Position numbers and translations under genes: made by a program. Source: Candidatus Parepulonipiscium sp. PG-Nun2H_MBin03 (GTDB lineage Bacteria > Bacillota > Clostridia > Lachnospirales > Cellulosilyticaceae). From it: 15,221 bases of DNA. The notes below the pieces were generated by a model. It made no database searches and was not told the DNA's origin. It saw only the letters and a list, made by a program, of their open reading frames with translations. Location: positions 1 through 15,221 of the forward strand of contig MDJN01000172.1 of NCBI GenBank assembly GCA_001995005.1, written 5' to 3'. Of this stretch, positions 1 to 6,604 are shown one piece after another; the stretch's first letter is position 1, and each line of letters starts with the position of its first letter.

Positions 1-23
1 CACCACTGAATGTTAGTTGCCTT
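1..23. repeat. Right half of a dispersed hairpin repeat, cut by the window edge
   Basis: These 23 bases match 11468-11490 at 22 of 23 positions; only base 20 (C) differs from 11487 (T). The full copy at 11435-11490 is a long stem-loop, so this is the 3' arm of a second copy whose 5' arm lies outside the window. With C at position 20 the outer stem would be fully Watson-Crick, where the other copy has a G-T pair. A repeat at the very edge suggests that an assembly stopped here. Confidence 0.75.
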
Positions 24-24
24 A

Positions 25-95
25 ATCTGAAAAGATTACTTGCTCTTTATCTCACCGCCTAAGAGGCGGGAGTATTAGAGCAAGTTCTTTCAGAT
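25..95. repeat. 71-bp imperfect palindrome (long stem-loop)
   Basis: Three nested arm pairs are visible: ATCTGAAA (25-32) with TTTCAGAT (88-95), ACTTGCTCT (38-46) with AGAGCAAGT (77-85), and CCGCCT (55-60) with AGGCGG (64-69) around a 3-base loop. No long T-run follows on either strand, so it is not a textbook terminator, although it could end an upstream transcript. It may be a small palindromic repeat. A structure of similar plan, with a CTAA loop between GC-rich arms, lies at 707-748. Confidence 0.6.
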
Positions 96-121
96 AAAAA
101 GCATAGTTTTTGTAGCAGGGT

Positions 122-158
122 CAAGGGACAAAGTCCCTTGGAGGGGTTTCACCCCTCC
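122..158. repeat. Tandem GC-rich hairpin doublet
   Basis: CAAGGGAC (122-129) pairs with GTCCCTTG (133-140) across a 3-base AAA loop. Directly next to it GGAGGGGT (140-147) pairs with ACCCCTCC (151-158) across TTC. The two hairpins share G140. A doublet of the same plan occurs at 626-660, on the other side of the small gene at 290-568. GC content here is far above the surroundings. Possible roles are transcription termination or a dispersed palindromic repeat. Confidence 0.6.
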
Positions 159-289
159 ACCCCGATTATAAGGATAGCTCTAATAAATAACTATTTGTCA
201 ACAAACTTTAATACATTCATTAGTATTTTGTAATATCTTGGTAGTTTTAGACATAGTATAGAAGTAAAAAGGGAAAGGAGACTTTAAAA
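159..289. other. AT-rich leader before the small gene
   Basis: This stretch holds the ribosome binding site AGGAG at 276-280, nine bases before the ATG at 290. I looked for a sigma-A promoter (a TTGTCA lies at 195-200) but found no -10 hexamer at the right spacing, so none is called. Confidence 0.35.
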
Positions 290-568
290 ATGTGTAACAA
301 ACAATATAACTATACATATCCAACTGTTTTATGTACCAATACCCGCCTCAGTGATAACATAAATAAGAAAGTTGATTTTGAGCAAGGCATTTATTATCCT
401 TTTAGTTGCATATCATTTGAGCTCACTGAGCAAATCGACCCATCTAGGGTAGTGCAAATAATTTCTGAATCAGGTTATAAAATATCACTAAAAGATAAAG
501 AACTATTGAACTATTTTGATATTACAAGTATAATAATAAATAAATTTTCTCTCATTAAAAGAGTCTAA
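290..568 (+). CDS. Small orphan protein, 92 aa, unknown function
   Basis: I do not recognise this protein. It is supported as a gene by an ATG with a well-placed AGGAG (276-280), a complete reading frame ending in TAA, and no competing gene on the other strand. The product is soluble-looking, with Cys at residues 2, 15 and 40 and no signal peptide or membrane helix. The C-terminal half (roughly residues 50-92) is rich in Ile, Lys and Ser and could be mixed alpha/beta. It stands alone, bracketed by GC-rich hairpin doublets at 122-158 and 626-660 and by larger palindromes at 25-95 and 707-748. That could mean a recently acquired cassette, or simply a lone gene between terminators. It could also be a spurious frame, but the ribosome binding site argues against this. 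Confidence 0.55.
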   Translation: MCNKQYNYTYPTVLCTNTRLSDNINKKVDFEQGIYYPFSCISFELTEQIDPSRVVQIISESGYKISLKDKELLNYFDITSIIINKFSLIKRV

Positions 569-625
569 TATACAATCATTATATATAAGAAATAATTTAG
601 TTAGTAAAAGTTCCTGTTTGAGGTT

Positions 626-660
626 CGGGACAAGGCCCCGATTGGGGTCTGCGACCCCAA
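626..660. repeat. Second GC-rich hairpin doublet
   Basis: CGGGAC (626-631) pairs with GCCCCG (635-640) with one A-C mismatch and a 3-base loop. TTGGGGTC (642-649) pairs perfectly with GACCCCAA (653-660) around TGC. The order and spacing follow the doublet at 122-158, so both may belong to one repeat family. It may end transcription of the small upstream gene, but no clear T-run follows. Confidence 0.55.
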
Positions 661-706
661 ACCCCTCTTTGTACAGGCCCCTCTTTTACAAGACGCTCTT
701 TTAATT

Positions 707-748
707 TATAGACTGAAGTCGCCCTAAGGCGACCTATATTAGTCTATA
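707..748. terminator. Palindrome at the 3' end of prs
   Basis: TATAGACT (707-714) pairs with AGTCTATA (741-748), and inside it GTCGCC (718-723) pairs with GGCGAC (728-733). The outer arm overlaps the prs stop codon at 744-746. On the minus strand it sits exactly where a prs terminator would be, but only weakly T-rich DNA follows, so the role is inferred from position. Confidence 0.45.
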
Positions 749-1700
749 CAAATAATTTTGAAACAGATAAGTCTTCATGTATCCTTCTTATTGCATCTGC
801 AAACAGAGGGGCAACGTGTATCTCTTGTAGCTTATCTATTTTTTTTGCTTCTGGAATAGATATAGTATCCAATACAACCAGCTCTTCTATTACAGAATTT
901 TGTATCCTACTTACAGCAGGCCCTGATAATACTCCGTGCGTACAACAAGCATATATTTTAGCTGCCCCTTTTTCTTTTAAGGCACTTGCCGCATTGCATA
1001 TCGTTCCAGCAGTATCTATCATATCATCTATTAAAATTACTTTCTTATCTTTTACATCTCCTATAATGTTCATAATTTCAGATTGATTTGCTTCTGGTCG
1101 TCTTTTATCTATTATAGCTAATGGCGTATCTAGTTTAGTTGCAAATCCCCTCACTCTGCCAACACTGCCTAAATCCGGTGACACAGCTACCACATCTGAC
1201 ATATCCTCATTAAATTTCTCGTAATAGTATTTTGTAATTACAGGCATACCTACTAGGTGGTCAACTGGAAGATTAAAAAATCCTTGAATTTGTGCACAAT
1301 GTAAGTCCATTGTAAGTATTCTATCTGCACCAGCAGTTTCTAATAAATCAGCAACAAGTTTTGCACTAATCGGATCTCTTGCTCTAGTTTTTCTGTCTTG
1401 TCTTGCATATCCATAGTAAGGCATAACTGCAGTTACTCTGCCTGCAGAAGCTCTTTTCATAGCATCCATCATAATTAACAATTCCATTAAGTGCTCATTA
1501 GTCGGCGTTGATGTAGGTTGTATGATAAATACATCTGCACCACGTACTTTTTCGTCTATTTTTACATTTATCTCTCCATCACTAAATGCAGTGACTTCTG
1601 CTCTGCCTAATGTAATCCCTAACTCTTGTGCTGTCGCTAGTGCTAATTCTTTATGGGCATTACCTGTAAACACTTTAATATCTGTGTAGTTTCTAATCAT
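744..1700 (-). CDS. prs: Ribose-phosphate pyrophosphokinase (PRPP synthase)
   Basis: The enzyme transfers pyrophosphate from ATP to ribose 5-phosphate, giving PRPP for purine, pyrimidine, histidine, tryptophan and NAD synthesis in the cytoplasm. At 318 aa it has the usual family length. Visible signatures are FTGNAHKELA (residues 11-20), PYYGYARQDRK (94-104), the metal/ATP-binding DLHCAQIQGFF (132-142), SPDLGSVGR (174-182) and the PRPP-binding loop VILIDDMIDTAGT (221-233). The frame stays open upstream to a TTG at 1736, but the ATG at 1700 is preferred: it gives the family's normal N-terminus, and AAGGAGG at 1713-1719 would lie inside the longer version. Spacing to the ATG is 12 bases, slightly long. 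A sigma-A-type promoter lies at 1746-1774, so prs can be transcribed apart from glmU. Identity is secure. Confidence 0.97.
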   Translation of the reverse strand: MIRNYTDIKVFTGNAHKELALATAQELGITLGRAEVTAFSDGEINVKIDEKVRGADVFIIQPTSTPTNEHLMELLIMMDAMKRASAGRVTAVMPYYGYARQDRKTRARDPISAKLVADLLETAGADRILTMDLHCAQIQGFFNLPVDHLVGMPVITKYYYEKFNEDMSDVVAVSPDLGSVGRVRGFATKLDTPLAIIDKRRPEANQSEIMNIIGDVKDKKVILIDDMIDTAGTICNAASALKEKGAAKIYACCTHGVLSGPAVSRIQNSVIEELVVLDTISIPEAKKIDKLQEIHVAPLFADAIRRIHEDLSVSKLFV

Positions 1701-1745
1701 GATTCTTAAAATCCTCCTTAGTATCTGCGTATACAAACTACTAAT

Positions 1746-1774
1746 ATTATATCATACTCATTACATTCTGTAAA
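1746..1774 (-). promoter_or_regulatory. Sigma-A promoter of prs
   Basis: On the minus strand TTTACA (1774-1769) is followed by a 17-base spacer and TATAAT (1751-1746). A TG lies one base before the -10 hexamer, giving an extended -10. Transcription would start near 1739, about 20 bases before the ribosome binding site. This is one of the two best promoter matches in the window. Confidence 0.75.
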
Positions 1775-1779
1775 CTTAC

Positions 1780-3144
1780 TTATAATTTACGTTTATCTTT
1801 CGCCCCACCTTCTTTATTTACTTGCCTTGCACGTGCTATGGCCAAAGCATCTTCTGGCACATCGTCAGTTATTGTAGACCCTGCAGCTATATATGAATTT
1901 TCTGCCACCACAACAGGTGATATTAAGTTTGTATTACACCCTATAAATACATTATCTTGAATTTCTGTTCTATACTTATTTTTACCATCATAATTTACCA
2001 AAACTGTTCCACAGCCAAAATTTACATTTTTGCCAACATCAGCATCTCCTACATATGTTAAATGCGATATTTTAGTATGTTCGTCAATAGTAGAATTTTT
2101 TATCTCTACAAAATCGCCAACCTTTACATTATTTGCAATGTGGCTATTTGGTCTTATATAAGCAAAAGGGCCAATGGACGAATTTTGCCCTATTGTACTA
2201 TCTAGTATTACGCTACTTTCAATATGCACCTTATTTGCTATTTGACTATTTATTATTTTTGTATTATACCCTATAACGCAATGGCTACCTATTGTAGTAT
2301 TCCCTTTTATTACACAACTAGGTTCTATTGTGGTATTAGGACTTATTTTTACATCAGGCTCTATATATACATTAGACGGGTCTTCTATAATAACTCCATT
2401 TTCAAGATGATACGTATTTATTCTATTTTTCATAATAGCAGCTGCTTCTGCTAGTTGCACTTTTGTATTAATTCCTACTATTTCATTATTATCCGCTACA
2501 ATGCATGCTTCCACTTTGCCTCTCTCATTAATAATTATATCTAGTACATCTGTAAAGTAGTACTCCTTTTGAGAATTATTGTTAGTGATCTTAGTCAAAG
2601 CTTGCTTTAATACTTTTGAGTTAAATATATACATTCCACCATTTATTTCTTTTATCCTTTTTTCTGGATTAGTAGCGTCTCTTTCTTCGACAATCTTTTC
2701 AAACTCTCCAAAGCCATTTCTTATAATTCTACCATACCCCGTTGGATTGTCTATTTTTGCCGACAAAACTGTAGCAGTACATTTATTTTTTACATGATAA
2801 TCTCTTAACTTACAAAGAGTTTCTCTTGTAATAAGAGGAGTATCTCCATAAAGAATAAGCACTTCACCAAAATCATCCATAAAATCCAGTGCACATTTTA
2901 CTGCATGCCCAGTTCCCAATTGTTCTGCTTGCAATCTATAACTTACACCGTCCCCAATCTGTTGTTTCACTTCTTCTGCCATATGCCCAACTATTAGGCA
3001 AATTTCACCTACCCCAGCTCCTTTGGCAGAGTCTATCGTATACTCTACTAATGTTTTGTTAAATATTTTGTGCAAAACTTTTGGTATATCAGAATTCATT
3101 CTAGTCCCTTTTCCTGCTGCTAATATGACTGCTTTCATTTCCAT
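1780..3144 (-). CDS. glmU: Bifunctional UDP-N-acetylglucosamine pyrophosphorylase / glucosamine-1-phosphate N-acetyltransferase
   Basis: GlmU acetylates glucosamine-1-phosphate and then couples it to UTP, giving UDP-GlcNAc, the first committed precursor for peptidoglycan. The 454-aa length is normal. The N-terminal uridyltransferase domain shows LAAGKGTRM (residues 8-16), the LQAEQLGTGHA segment (71-81) and LYGDTPL (98-104). From about residue 250 the hexapeptide repeats of a left-handed beta helix begin. The acetyltransferase site is recognisable in HLTYVGDADVG, which carries the family's catalytic His, followed by the conserved NYDGKNK segment. The start is the ATG at 3144, eight bases after AAGGAAGG; a second ATG two codons later is less well spaced. 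The gene lies between spoVG and prs, an order common in Firmicutes. A terminator after spoVG suggests a promoter of its own or read-through. Confidence 0.97.
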   Translation of the reverse strand: MEMKAVILAAGKGTRMNSDIPKVLHKIFNKTLVEYTIDSAKGAGVGEICLIVGHMAEEVKQQIGDGVSYRLQAEQLGTGHAVKCALDFMDDFGEVLILYGDTPLITRETLCKLRDYHVKNKCTATVLSAKIDNPTGYGRIIRNGFGEFEKIVEERDATNPEKRIKEINGGMYIFNSKVLKQALTKITNNNSQKEYYFTDVLDIIINERGKVEACIVADNNEIVGINTKVQLAEAAAIMKNRINTYHLENGVIIEDPSNVYIEPDVKISPNTTIEPSCVIKGNTTIGSHCVIGYNTKIINSQIANKVHIESSVILDSTIGQNSSIGPFAYIRPNSHIANNVKVGDFVEIKNSTIDEHTKISHLTYVGDADVGKNVNFGCGTVLVNYDGKNKYRTEIQDNVFIGCNTNLISPVVVAENSYIAAGSTITDDVPEDALAIARARQVNKEGGAKDKRKL

Positions 3145-3213
3145 AATTTCTACCTTCCTTAAATATTTAATCTATACTTTTATAATATTCTTTTTGCTGC
3201 AATATTATACAGA
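3145..3213 (-). promoter_or_regulatory. Short leader of glmU with a perfect inverted repeat
   Basis: TATAATATT (3181-3189) and AATATTATA (3201-3209) form a perfect 9-bp inverted repeat 11 bases apart. On the minus strand the arm at 3204-3209 contains a TATAAT that could be the glmU -10, but I see no convincing -35. The repeat may be an operator or a by-product of AT-rich sequence. Confidence 0.3.
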
Positions 3214-3215
3214 CC

Positions 3216-3252
3216 AAAAAAAGTTCTCGTACGCTTTTGGTCCGAAAACTTT
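3216..3252 (-). terminator. Rho-independent terminator of spoVG
   Basis: On the minus strand AAAGTTTTCG (3252-3243) pairs with CGAGAACTTT (3229-3220) with one G-T pair. It is followed at once by more T residues, making a seven-T run in all (3222-3216). It lies 13 bases past the spoVG stop. An alternative stem, GACCAAAA (3212-3219) with TTTTGGTC (3235-3242), overlaps it. Confidence 0.65.
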
Positions 3253-3264
3253 ATGTAGTATTAT

Positions 3265-3564
3265 TTATTCTTCAAACGCGGCAACTTCATCAATTGAGTC
3301 GTCTTCTGTTAAAAGAACCATCTCATATTTTTCTAATATCGTTTTTTGGATGCGGTCTCTTGTTTCAGAATTTATTGGATGTGCTATATCTCTAAATTCT
3401 CCATCAAGTGTTTTGCGACTTGGCATTGCGATAAATCTTCCTTTATCACCTTCAATAACTTTAATATCGTGTACAACAAACTCATTATCATAAGTTACTG
3501 ACACTACTGCTTTCATTTTCCCATCTTTATTAATTTTTCTTACTCTAATATCTGTGATTTCCAT
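3265..3564 (-). CDS. spoVG: SpoVG family regulator
   Basis: SpoVG is a small conserved nucleic-acid-binding protein. In Bacillus it affects asymmetric septation and sporulation, and in other Firmicutes it influences virulence and cell-wall genes. The product is 99 aa from the ATG at 3564. Family sequence is clear: ITDIRVRKI near the start, AVVSVTYDNEFVVHDIKVI (about residues 19-37), GRFIAMPSRK, and FRDIAHPIN followed by ETRDRIQ. The acidic tail beyond residue 85 is typical. The frame opens two codons earlier at a TTG, but AGGAGG is spaced eight bases from the ATG, so the ATG is preferred. Finding spoVG next to glmU and prs matches other Firmicutes. It does not by itself prove that the organism forms spores, since non-sporulating species also carry it. 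Confidence 0.95.
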   Translation of the reverse strand: MEITDIRVRKINKDGKMKAVVSVTYDNEFVVHDIKVIEGDKGRFIAMPSRKTLDGEFRDIAHPINSETRDRIQKTILEKYEMVLLTEDDSIDEVAAFEE

Positions 3565-3570
3565 CTGCAA

Positions 3571-3699
3571 ACCCTCCTATTTATTTTTGTGTACGTTTGG
3601 TATAATTTTCGTATATTCTCATAAGCATATCACGGTATATAAACCATCTCACGTAAATTTATTCTACAACATTTTTTTCATAAAATCAACCTTTTTCTT
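3571..3699 (-). promoter_or_regulatory. Upstream region of spoVG
   Basis: This AT-rich stretch carries the spoVG ribosome binding site (AGGAGG on the minus strand, just upstream of the start). I looked for sigma-A and for the sigma-H promoter known for Bacillus spoVG. A GAGAATAT motif is present, but no -35 of either type is correctly spaced, so I do not name a promoter. Confidence 0.3.
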
Positions 3700-3750
3700 A
3701 AAAAAATTCAGGAATTTGTAATATTTATTTTTATTATTACAAAATTCCTG
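3700..3750 (-). terminator. Rho-independent terminator of the glgCD operon
   Basis: On the minus strand an arm at 3750-3735 pairs with one at 3723-3709, forming a 15-bp stem with one bulged base. The sequence runs on as AATTTTTTT toward 3700. It lies 16 bases beyond the glgD stop codon, the expected place for the end of the glgC-glgD transcript, and separates it from spoVG. Confidence 0.85.
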
Positions 3751-3765
3751 ATTATTTTTAATTTA

Positions 3766-4875
3766 TTATATAATTTGACCTTTTGGTATTACTTTAATAT
3801 TATCTGGAGTTCCTATTATTTGCTTTCCATCACCTATAGTAACGGACTTATCTAATATAGCATTTTCTACTACGGTGCCTTTTCCTATAGTACACCCTTC
3901 CATGATAATAGCATTTTTAATATATGATCCCTCTCCTATAAATACTTTTCTTGAAAGCACAGAGTCATGCACGGTACCATTTATTACGTCTCCACCATTT
4001 AAGATGCTGTTTTTCACGTTGCACCCTTGACTATATTTAACTGGCGGGTCATCTTTAGCCTTGGTTAAAACATATGAATATTTCTCAAATATTTCATCTC
4101 TCATATCCGGATTTAGAAAATCTAGATTTGTTGCATATAAAGAATCTATATCTTTTAAAGCTTGCCAATATCCTTCAAATTTGTATCCATATATTCTTAA
4201 TTTTTTTCTATATCTTGTAATTATATCGTCTGCAATACTTGTTCTGCCCTCGTTTGCAAGGTCTTCTAATAGCTTTATCAACAGTTCTCTTGCTATTACA
4301 TAAATGCCTAGGGAAATATTAGTAGTTTGAGGTTCTAATGGCTTCTCTTCAAAATCAGTTAAGCGATATTGCTCATCCAATTCTAATGTACCATAATTTC
4401 TAGCATCTATTTCTGGCATATTTTTATACACAACTGTAATATCTGCCTTTTTTTCTACATGGTATTTTAATACTTCTCTATAATCTATGCGCATAATATG
4501 GTCAGAAGGGGATATTATAACATACTTTTCGGAACTTTTCTTCAAGAACTCTATATTTTGGTATATTGCATCTGCAGTACCTTTAAAAGATAGAGTATCC
4601 GAATTTAACATATCTGGTGTAAAAAGATAAATACCACTATTTTTTCTACCCAAATTCCACCACTTTGAAGACGAAACATGGTCTGCTAAAGAACGTGTGT
4701 TATATTGCGAGATAAGTGCAATTGTTTTTACGCCTGAATAACTAAAATTTGTTAATGCAAAGTCTATAACTCTGTATGAGCCGCCTACTGGCATAGCCGC
4801 ACTATTTCTATGAGATGCAAGAACCTCTAGCCTGCTTTTTTTTGTACCTGCTAAAATAATTCCTACTGCTTTCAT
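3766..4875 (-). CDS. glgD: Glucose-1-phosphate adenylyltransferase subunit GlgD
   Basis: GlgD is the partner subunit of ADP-glucose pyrophosphorylase in Firmicutes. In characterised systems it has little activity alone and modulates GlgC. The 369-aa length is typical. The N-terminal nucleotidyltransferase fold is visible in GGSYRVIDFALTN (residues 31-43) and SPSDHIMRIDY (122-132), followed by EEKP and a C-terminal beta-helix with hexapeptide repeats. The glycine-rich loop that reads GGQGSRL in GlgC is AGTKKSRL here (9-16), which marks it as GlgD rather than a second GlgC. The start overlaps the glgC stop by one base (TAATG on the minus strand) behind a G-rich ribosome binding site, so the two subunits are probably translationally coupled and made in equal amounts. 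Confidence 0.95.
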   Translation of the reverse strand: MKAVGIILAGTKKSRLEVLASHRNSAAMPVGGSYRVIDFALTNFSYSGVKTIALISQYNTRSLADHVSSSKWWNLGRKNSGIYLFTPDMLNSDTLSFKGTADAIYQNIEFLKKSSEKYVIISPSDHIMRIDYREVLKYHVEKKADITVVYKNMPEIDARNYGTLELDEQYRLTDFEEKPLEPQTTNISLGIYVIARELLIKLLEDLANEGRTSIADDIITRYRKKLRIYGYKFEGYWQALKDIDSLYATNLDFLNPDMRDEIFEKYSYVLTKAKDDPPVKYSQGCNVKNSILNGGDVINGTVHDSVLSRKVFIGEGSYIKNAIIMEGCTIGKGTVVENAILDKSVTIGDGKQIIGTPDNIKVIPKGQII

Positions 4876-6149
4876 TAGATACCCCCCTTTAAAACTACTG
4901 AGTTACCACTTGGTAAATAACCGTTTGGATAATGCTCATGAGTCGTATTTCCTACTATTTCACAATTTTTACCTATACCTACGTTATCTGGTATAGTAGT
5001 ATATGCACCTATAACAGAAATTCCACTATTATAAACGTGTGGCTTATCATGATTGTGAATATCCTCACCATGTCCTATGCGTACATTATCACCGATAACA
5101 CTATTTTCAGATACTATACACTTATCCAGTATTGAACCAGATTTTATTATGGTACCTTGCATTATAATACTATCTTTTATTACGCACCCCTTCTCAATTC
5201 TAACATTCGGGCTAATTATCGAATTATATATCTCTCCTTCTATCTCACAACCTTTTGATATTAAAGAGTGACTAACATTCGCAGTGTTACTGATGAACTG
5301 TGGCGCAAAATTATCAGAGTTTGTATATATACTCCAGTAATCATCGTATAGATTAAATTCTGGTACAACATATGCAAGCTCCATATTCGCCTTCCAATAC
5401 GCTTCTATTGTACCAATATCTTTCCAATATGATTTAAATGGATATGCAAATAGTGGTTCGCCGGCATTTAATAAAGATGGTATAATATGTTTTCCAAAGT
5501 CACTGTCAGGGTGAATTTCTTTATCTTCAACCAAAGATTTACGTAAAGTTTTCCAATTAAAAATATAAATACCCATTGACGCAAAATTACTTTTTGGTTG
5601 AGCTGGTTTTTCTTCAAATTCAATTACTTTTAAATCACTGTCAGTATTCATAATACCAAATTGTGACGCTTCTTCCATAGGAACTTCAATTACCCCAATA
5701 GTGGCTGTGGCTCCTTTTTGTTTATGATAATTAAGCATTTGTGCATAATCCATCTTATAAACATGGTCTCCAGATAAAACTAGTACATATTCTGGATTAT
5801 AAGAATCAATATATCTAATATTTTGATAAATTGCATTTGCAGTTCCACTATACCATTCTCCTTGTTTTCCTGTTACAAAAGGAGATAATATGGTTACACC
5901 ACCATGTGTTAAGTCTAAATCCCAAGGTATACCTATACCTATGTGTTTAGTAAGGGTCAGTGGCTCATACTGAGTCAACACTCCTACTGTATCAATGCCA
6001 GAGTTTACACAGTTACTTAATGGAAAATCAATTATTCTATATTTTCCACCAAACATTACTGCGGGTTTTGCTATTTGTGTGGTTAATGCTCCTAAGCGGC
6101 TACCTTGGCCTCCCGCCAGTAACATAGCTATCATTTCTTTTTTTTGCAT
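4875..6149 (-). CDS. glgC: Glucose-1-phosphate adenylyltransferase (ADP-glucose pyrophosphorylase), catalytic subunit
   Basis: GlgC makes ADP-glucose and pyrophosphate from ATP and glucose-1-phosphate, the committed step of bacterial glycogen synthesis. The 424-aa protein shows LAGGQGSRL (residues 11-19), FGGKYRIIDFPLSN (33-46), SGTANAIYQN (101-110), SGDHVYKMDY (126-135) and FEEKP (178-182), then a left-handed beta-helix domain up to the C-terminus. The start is the ATG at 6149, six bases after AAGGAGG. A sigma-A-type promoter lies at 6190-6218 and a terminator follows glgD, so glgC-glgD form a closed two-gene operon. Glycogen synthase and branching enzyme are not next to it, so the rest of the pathway must be elsewhere. 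Stored glycogen is plausible but not shown by this window. Confidence 0.97.
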   Translation of the reverse strand: MQKKEMIAMLLAGGQGSRLGALTTQIAKPAVMFGGKYRIIDFPLSNCVNSGIDTVGVLTQYEPLTLTKHIGIGIPWDLDLTHGGVTILSPFVTGKQGEWYSGTANAIYQNIRYIDSYNPEYVLVLSGDHVYKMDYAQMLNYHKQKGATATIGVIEVPMEEASQFGIMNTDSDLKVIEFEEKPAQPKSNFASMGIYIFNWKTLRKSLVEDKEIHPDSDFGKHIIPSLLNAGEPLFAYPFKSYWKDIGTIEAYWKANMELAYVVPEFNLYDDYWSIYTNSDNFAPQFISNTANVSHSLISKGCEIEGEIYNSIISPNVRIEKGCVIKDSIIMQGTIIKSGSILDKCIVSENSVIGDNVRIGHGEDIHNHDKPHVYNSGISVIGAYTTIPDNVGIGKNCEIVGNTTHEHYPNGYLPSGNSVVLKGGI

Positions 6150-6189
6150 ACCTAACCTCCTTAATTTTTACCTTTCTACTTTCATACGT

Positions 6190-6218
6190 ATTGTACTATA
6201 AAATACAAATTTATTCAA
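6190..6218 (-). promoter_or_regulatory. Sigma-A promoter of glgC-glgD
   Basis: On the minus strand TTGAAT (6218-6213) is followed by a 17-base spacer and TACAAT (6195-6190). The predicted start near 6183 leaves a short leader of about 33 bases before the glgC ATG, with AAGGAGG inside it. Confidence 0.75.
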
Positions 6219-6604
6219 GGTTCTTTTGGTCAAGTTTTAAATATTTTCATTAAAATTGCATGTAATTTAGAGTAAATTTTTGCAAATAGTTTCCATTAAA
6301 TTCCTTATTATTTTACATGTCTCTTACATTAGTTTTCCCCAATAACGACAATTTAATTATCAAATATTATTGTTTTTATGGTATATATTGTATATAATAG
6401 AGATATATTATATTTTAAATAAATAACCTAGACTAATTGCAATTAAAAATTTAGTATTTAAAGCTCGATATTTGAAGTTTGTGGCAACGTTTAGATTGCA
6501 CCTCAAATACCTAAAACTAATTTAAAATACTACCAAATGATTACTTTTATAGTTTTTTGCATATAATTAGATAACACTTTTTATAAAAGGAAGGACTATT
6601 TATT
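6219..6604. other. Divergent glgC/murC intergenic region
   Basis: This very AT-rich stretch has no gene that I can support. It holds the 81-bp nested stem-loop at 6451-6531, a TATAAT at 6562-6567 that could be the murC -10 but lacks a good -35, and the murC ribosome binding site GGAAGGA at about 6589-6595, nine bases before the start. I saw no match to a riboswitch or T-box that I know. Confidence 0.45.
6451..6531. repeat. 81-bp nested stem-loop upstream of murC
   Basis: Three pairings nest in order. TAGTATTTAAA (6451-6461) pairs with TTTAAAATACTA (6520-6531) with one bulge. TATTTGA (6468-6474) pairs perfectly with TCAAATA (6502-6508). GTGGCAA (6480-6486) pairs with TTGCAC (6495-6500) with one bulged G and an 8-base loop. 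The structure lies before the candidate murC -10, so it may be outside the murC transcript. It could be a small palindromic repeat element or a regulatory structure. Confidence 0.5.

Noticed and set aside
25..748. A CRISPR array made from the regularly placed palindromes
   Set aside because: The units differ in sequence and spacing, a gene lies between them, and no cas genes are present.
1701..1736. The 12-residue N-terminal extension of prs starting at TTG 1736
   Set aside because: It would contain the ribosome binding site AAGGAGG itself and is not part of the family's normal N-terminus.
2224..2797. Open frames on the + strand inside glmU
   Set aside because: They are antisense to a well-supported gene, lack ribosome binding sites and give low-complexity Tyr/Ile-rich translations.
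3023..3493. A 156-aa + strand frame across glmU and spoVG
   Set aside because: It overlaps two conserved genes on the opposite strand and the spoVG terminator, and has no ribosome binding site or family features.
3590..3660. A sigma-H promoter for spoVG like that of Bacillus
   Set aside because: A GAGAATAT motif is present but the AGGA-type -35 is absent at the required distance.
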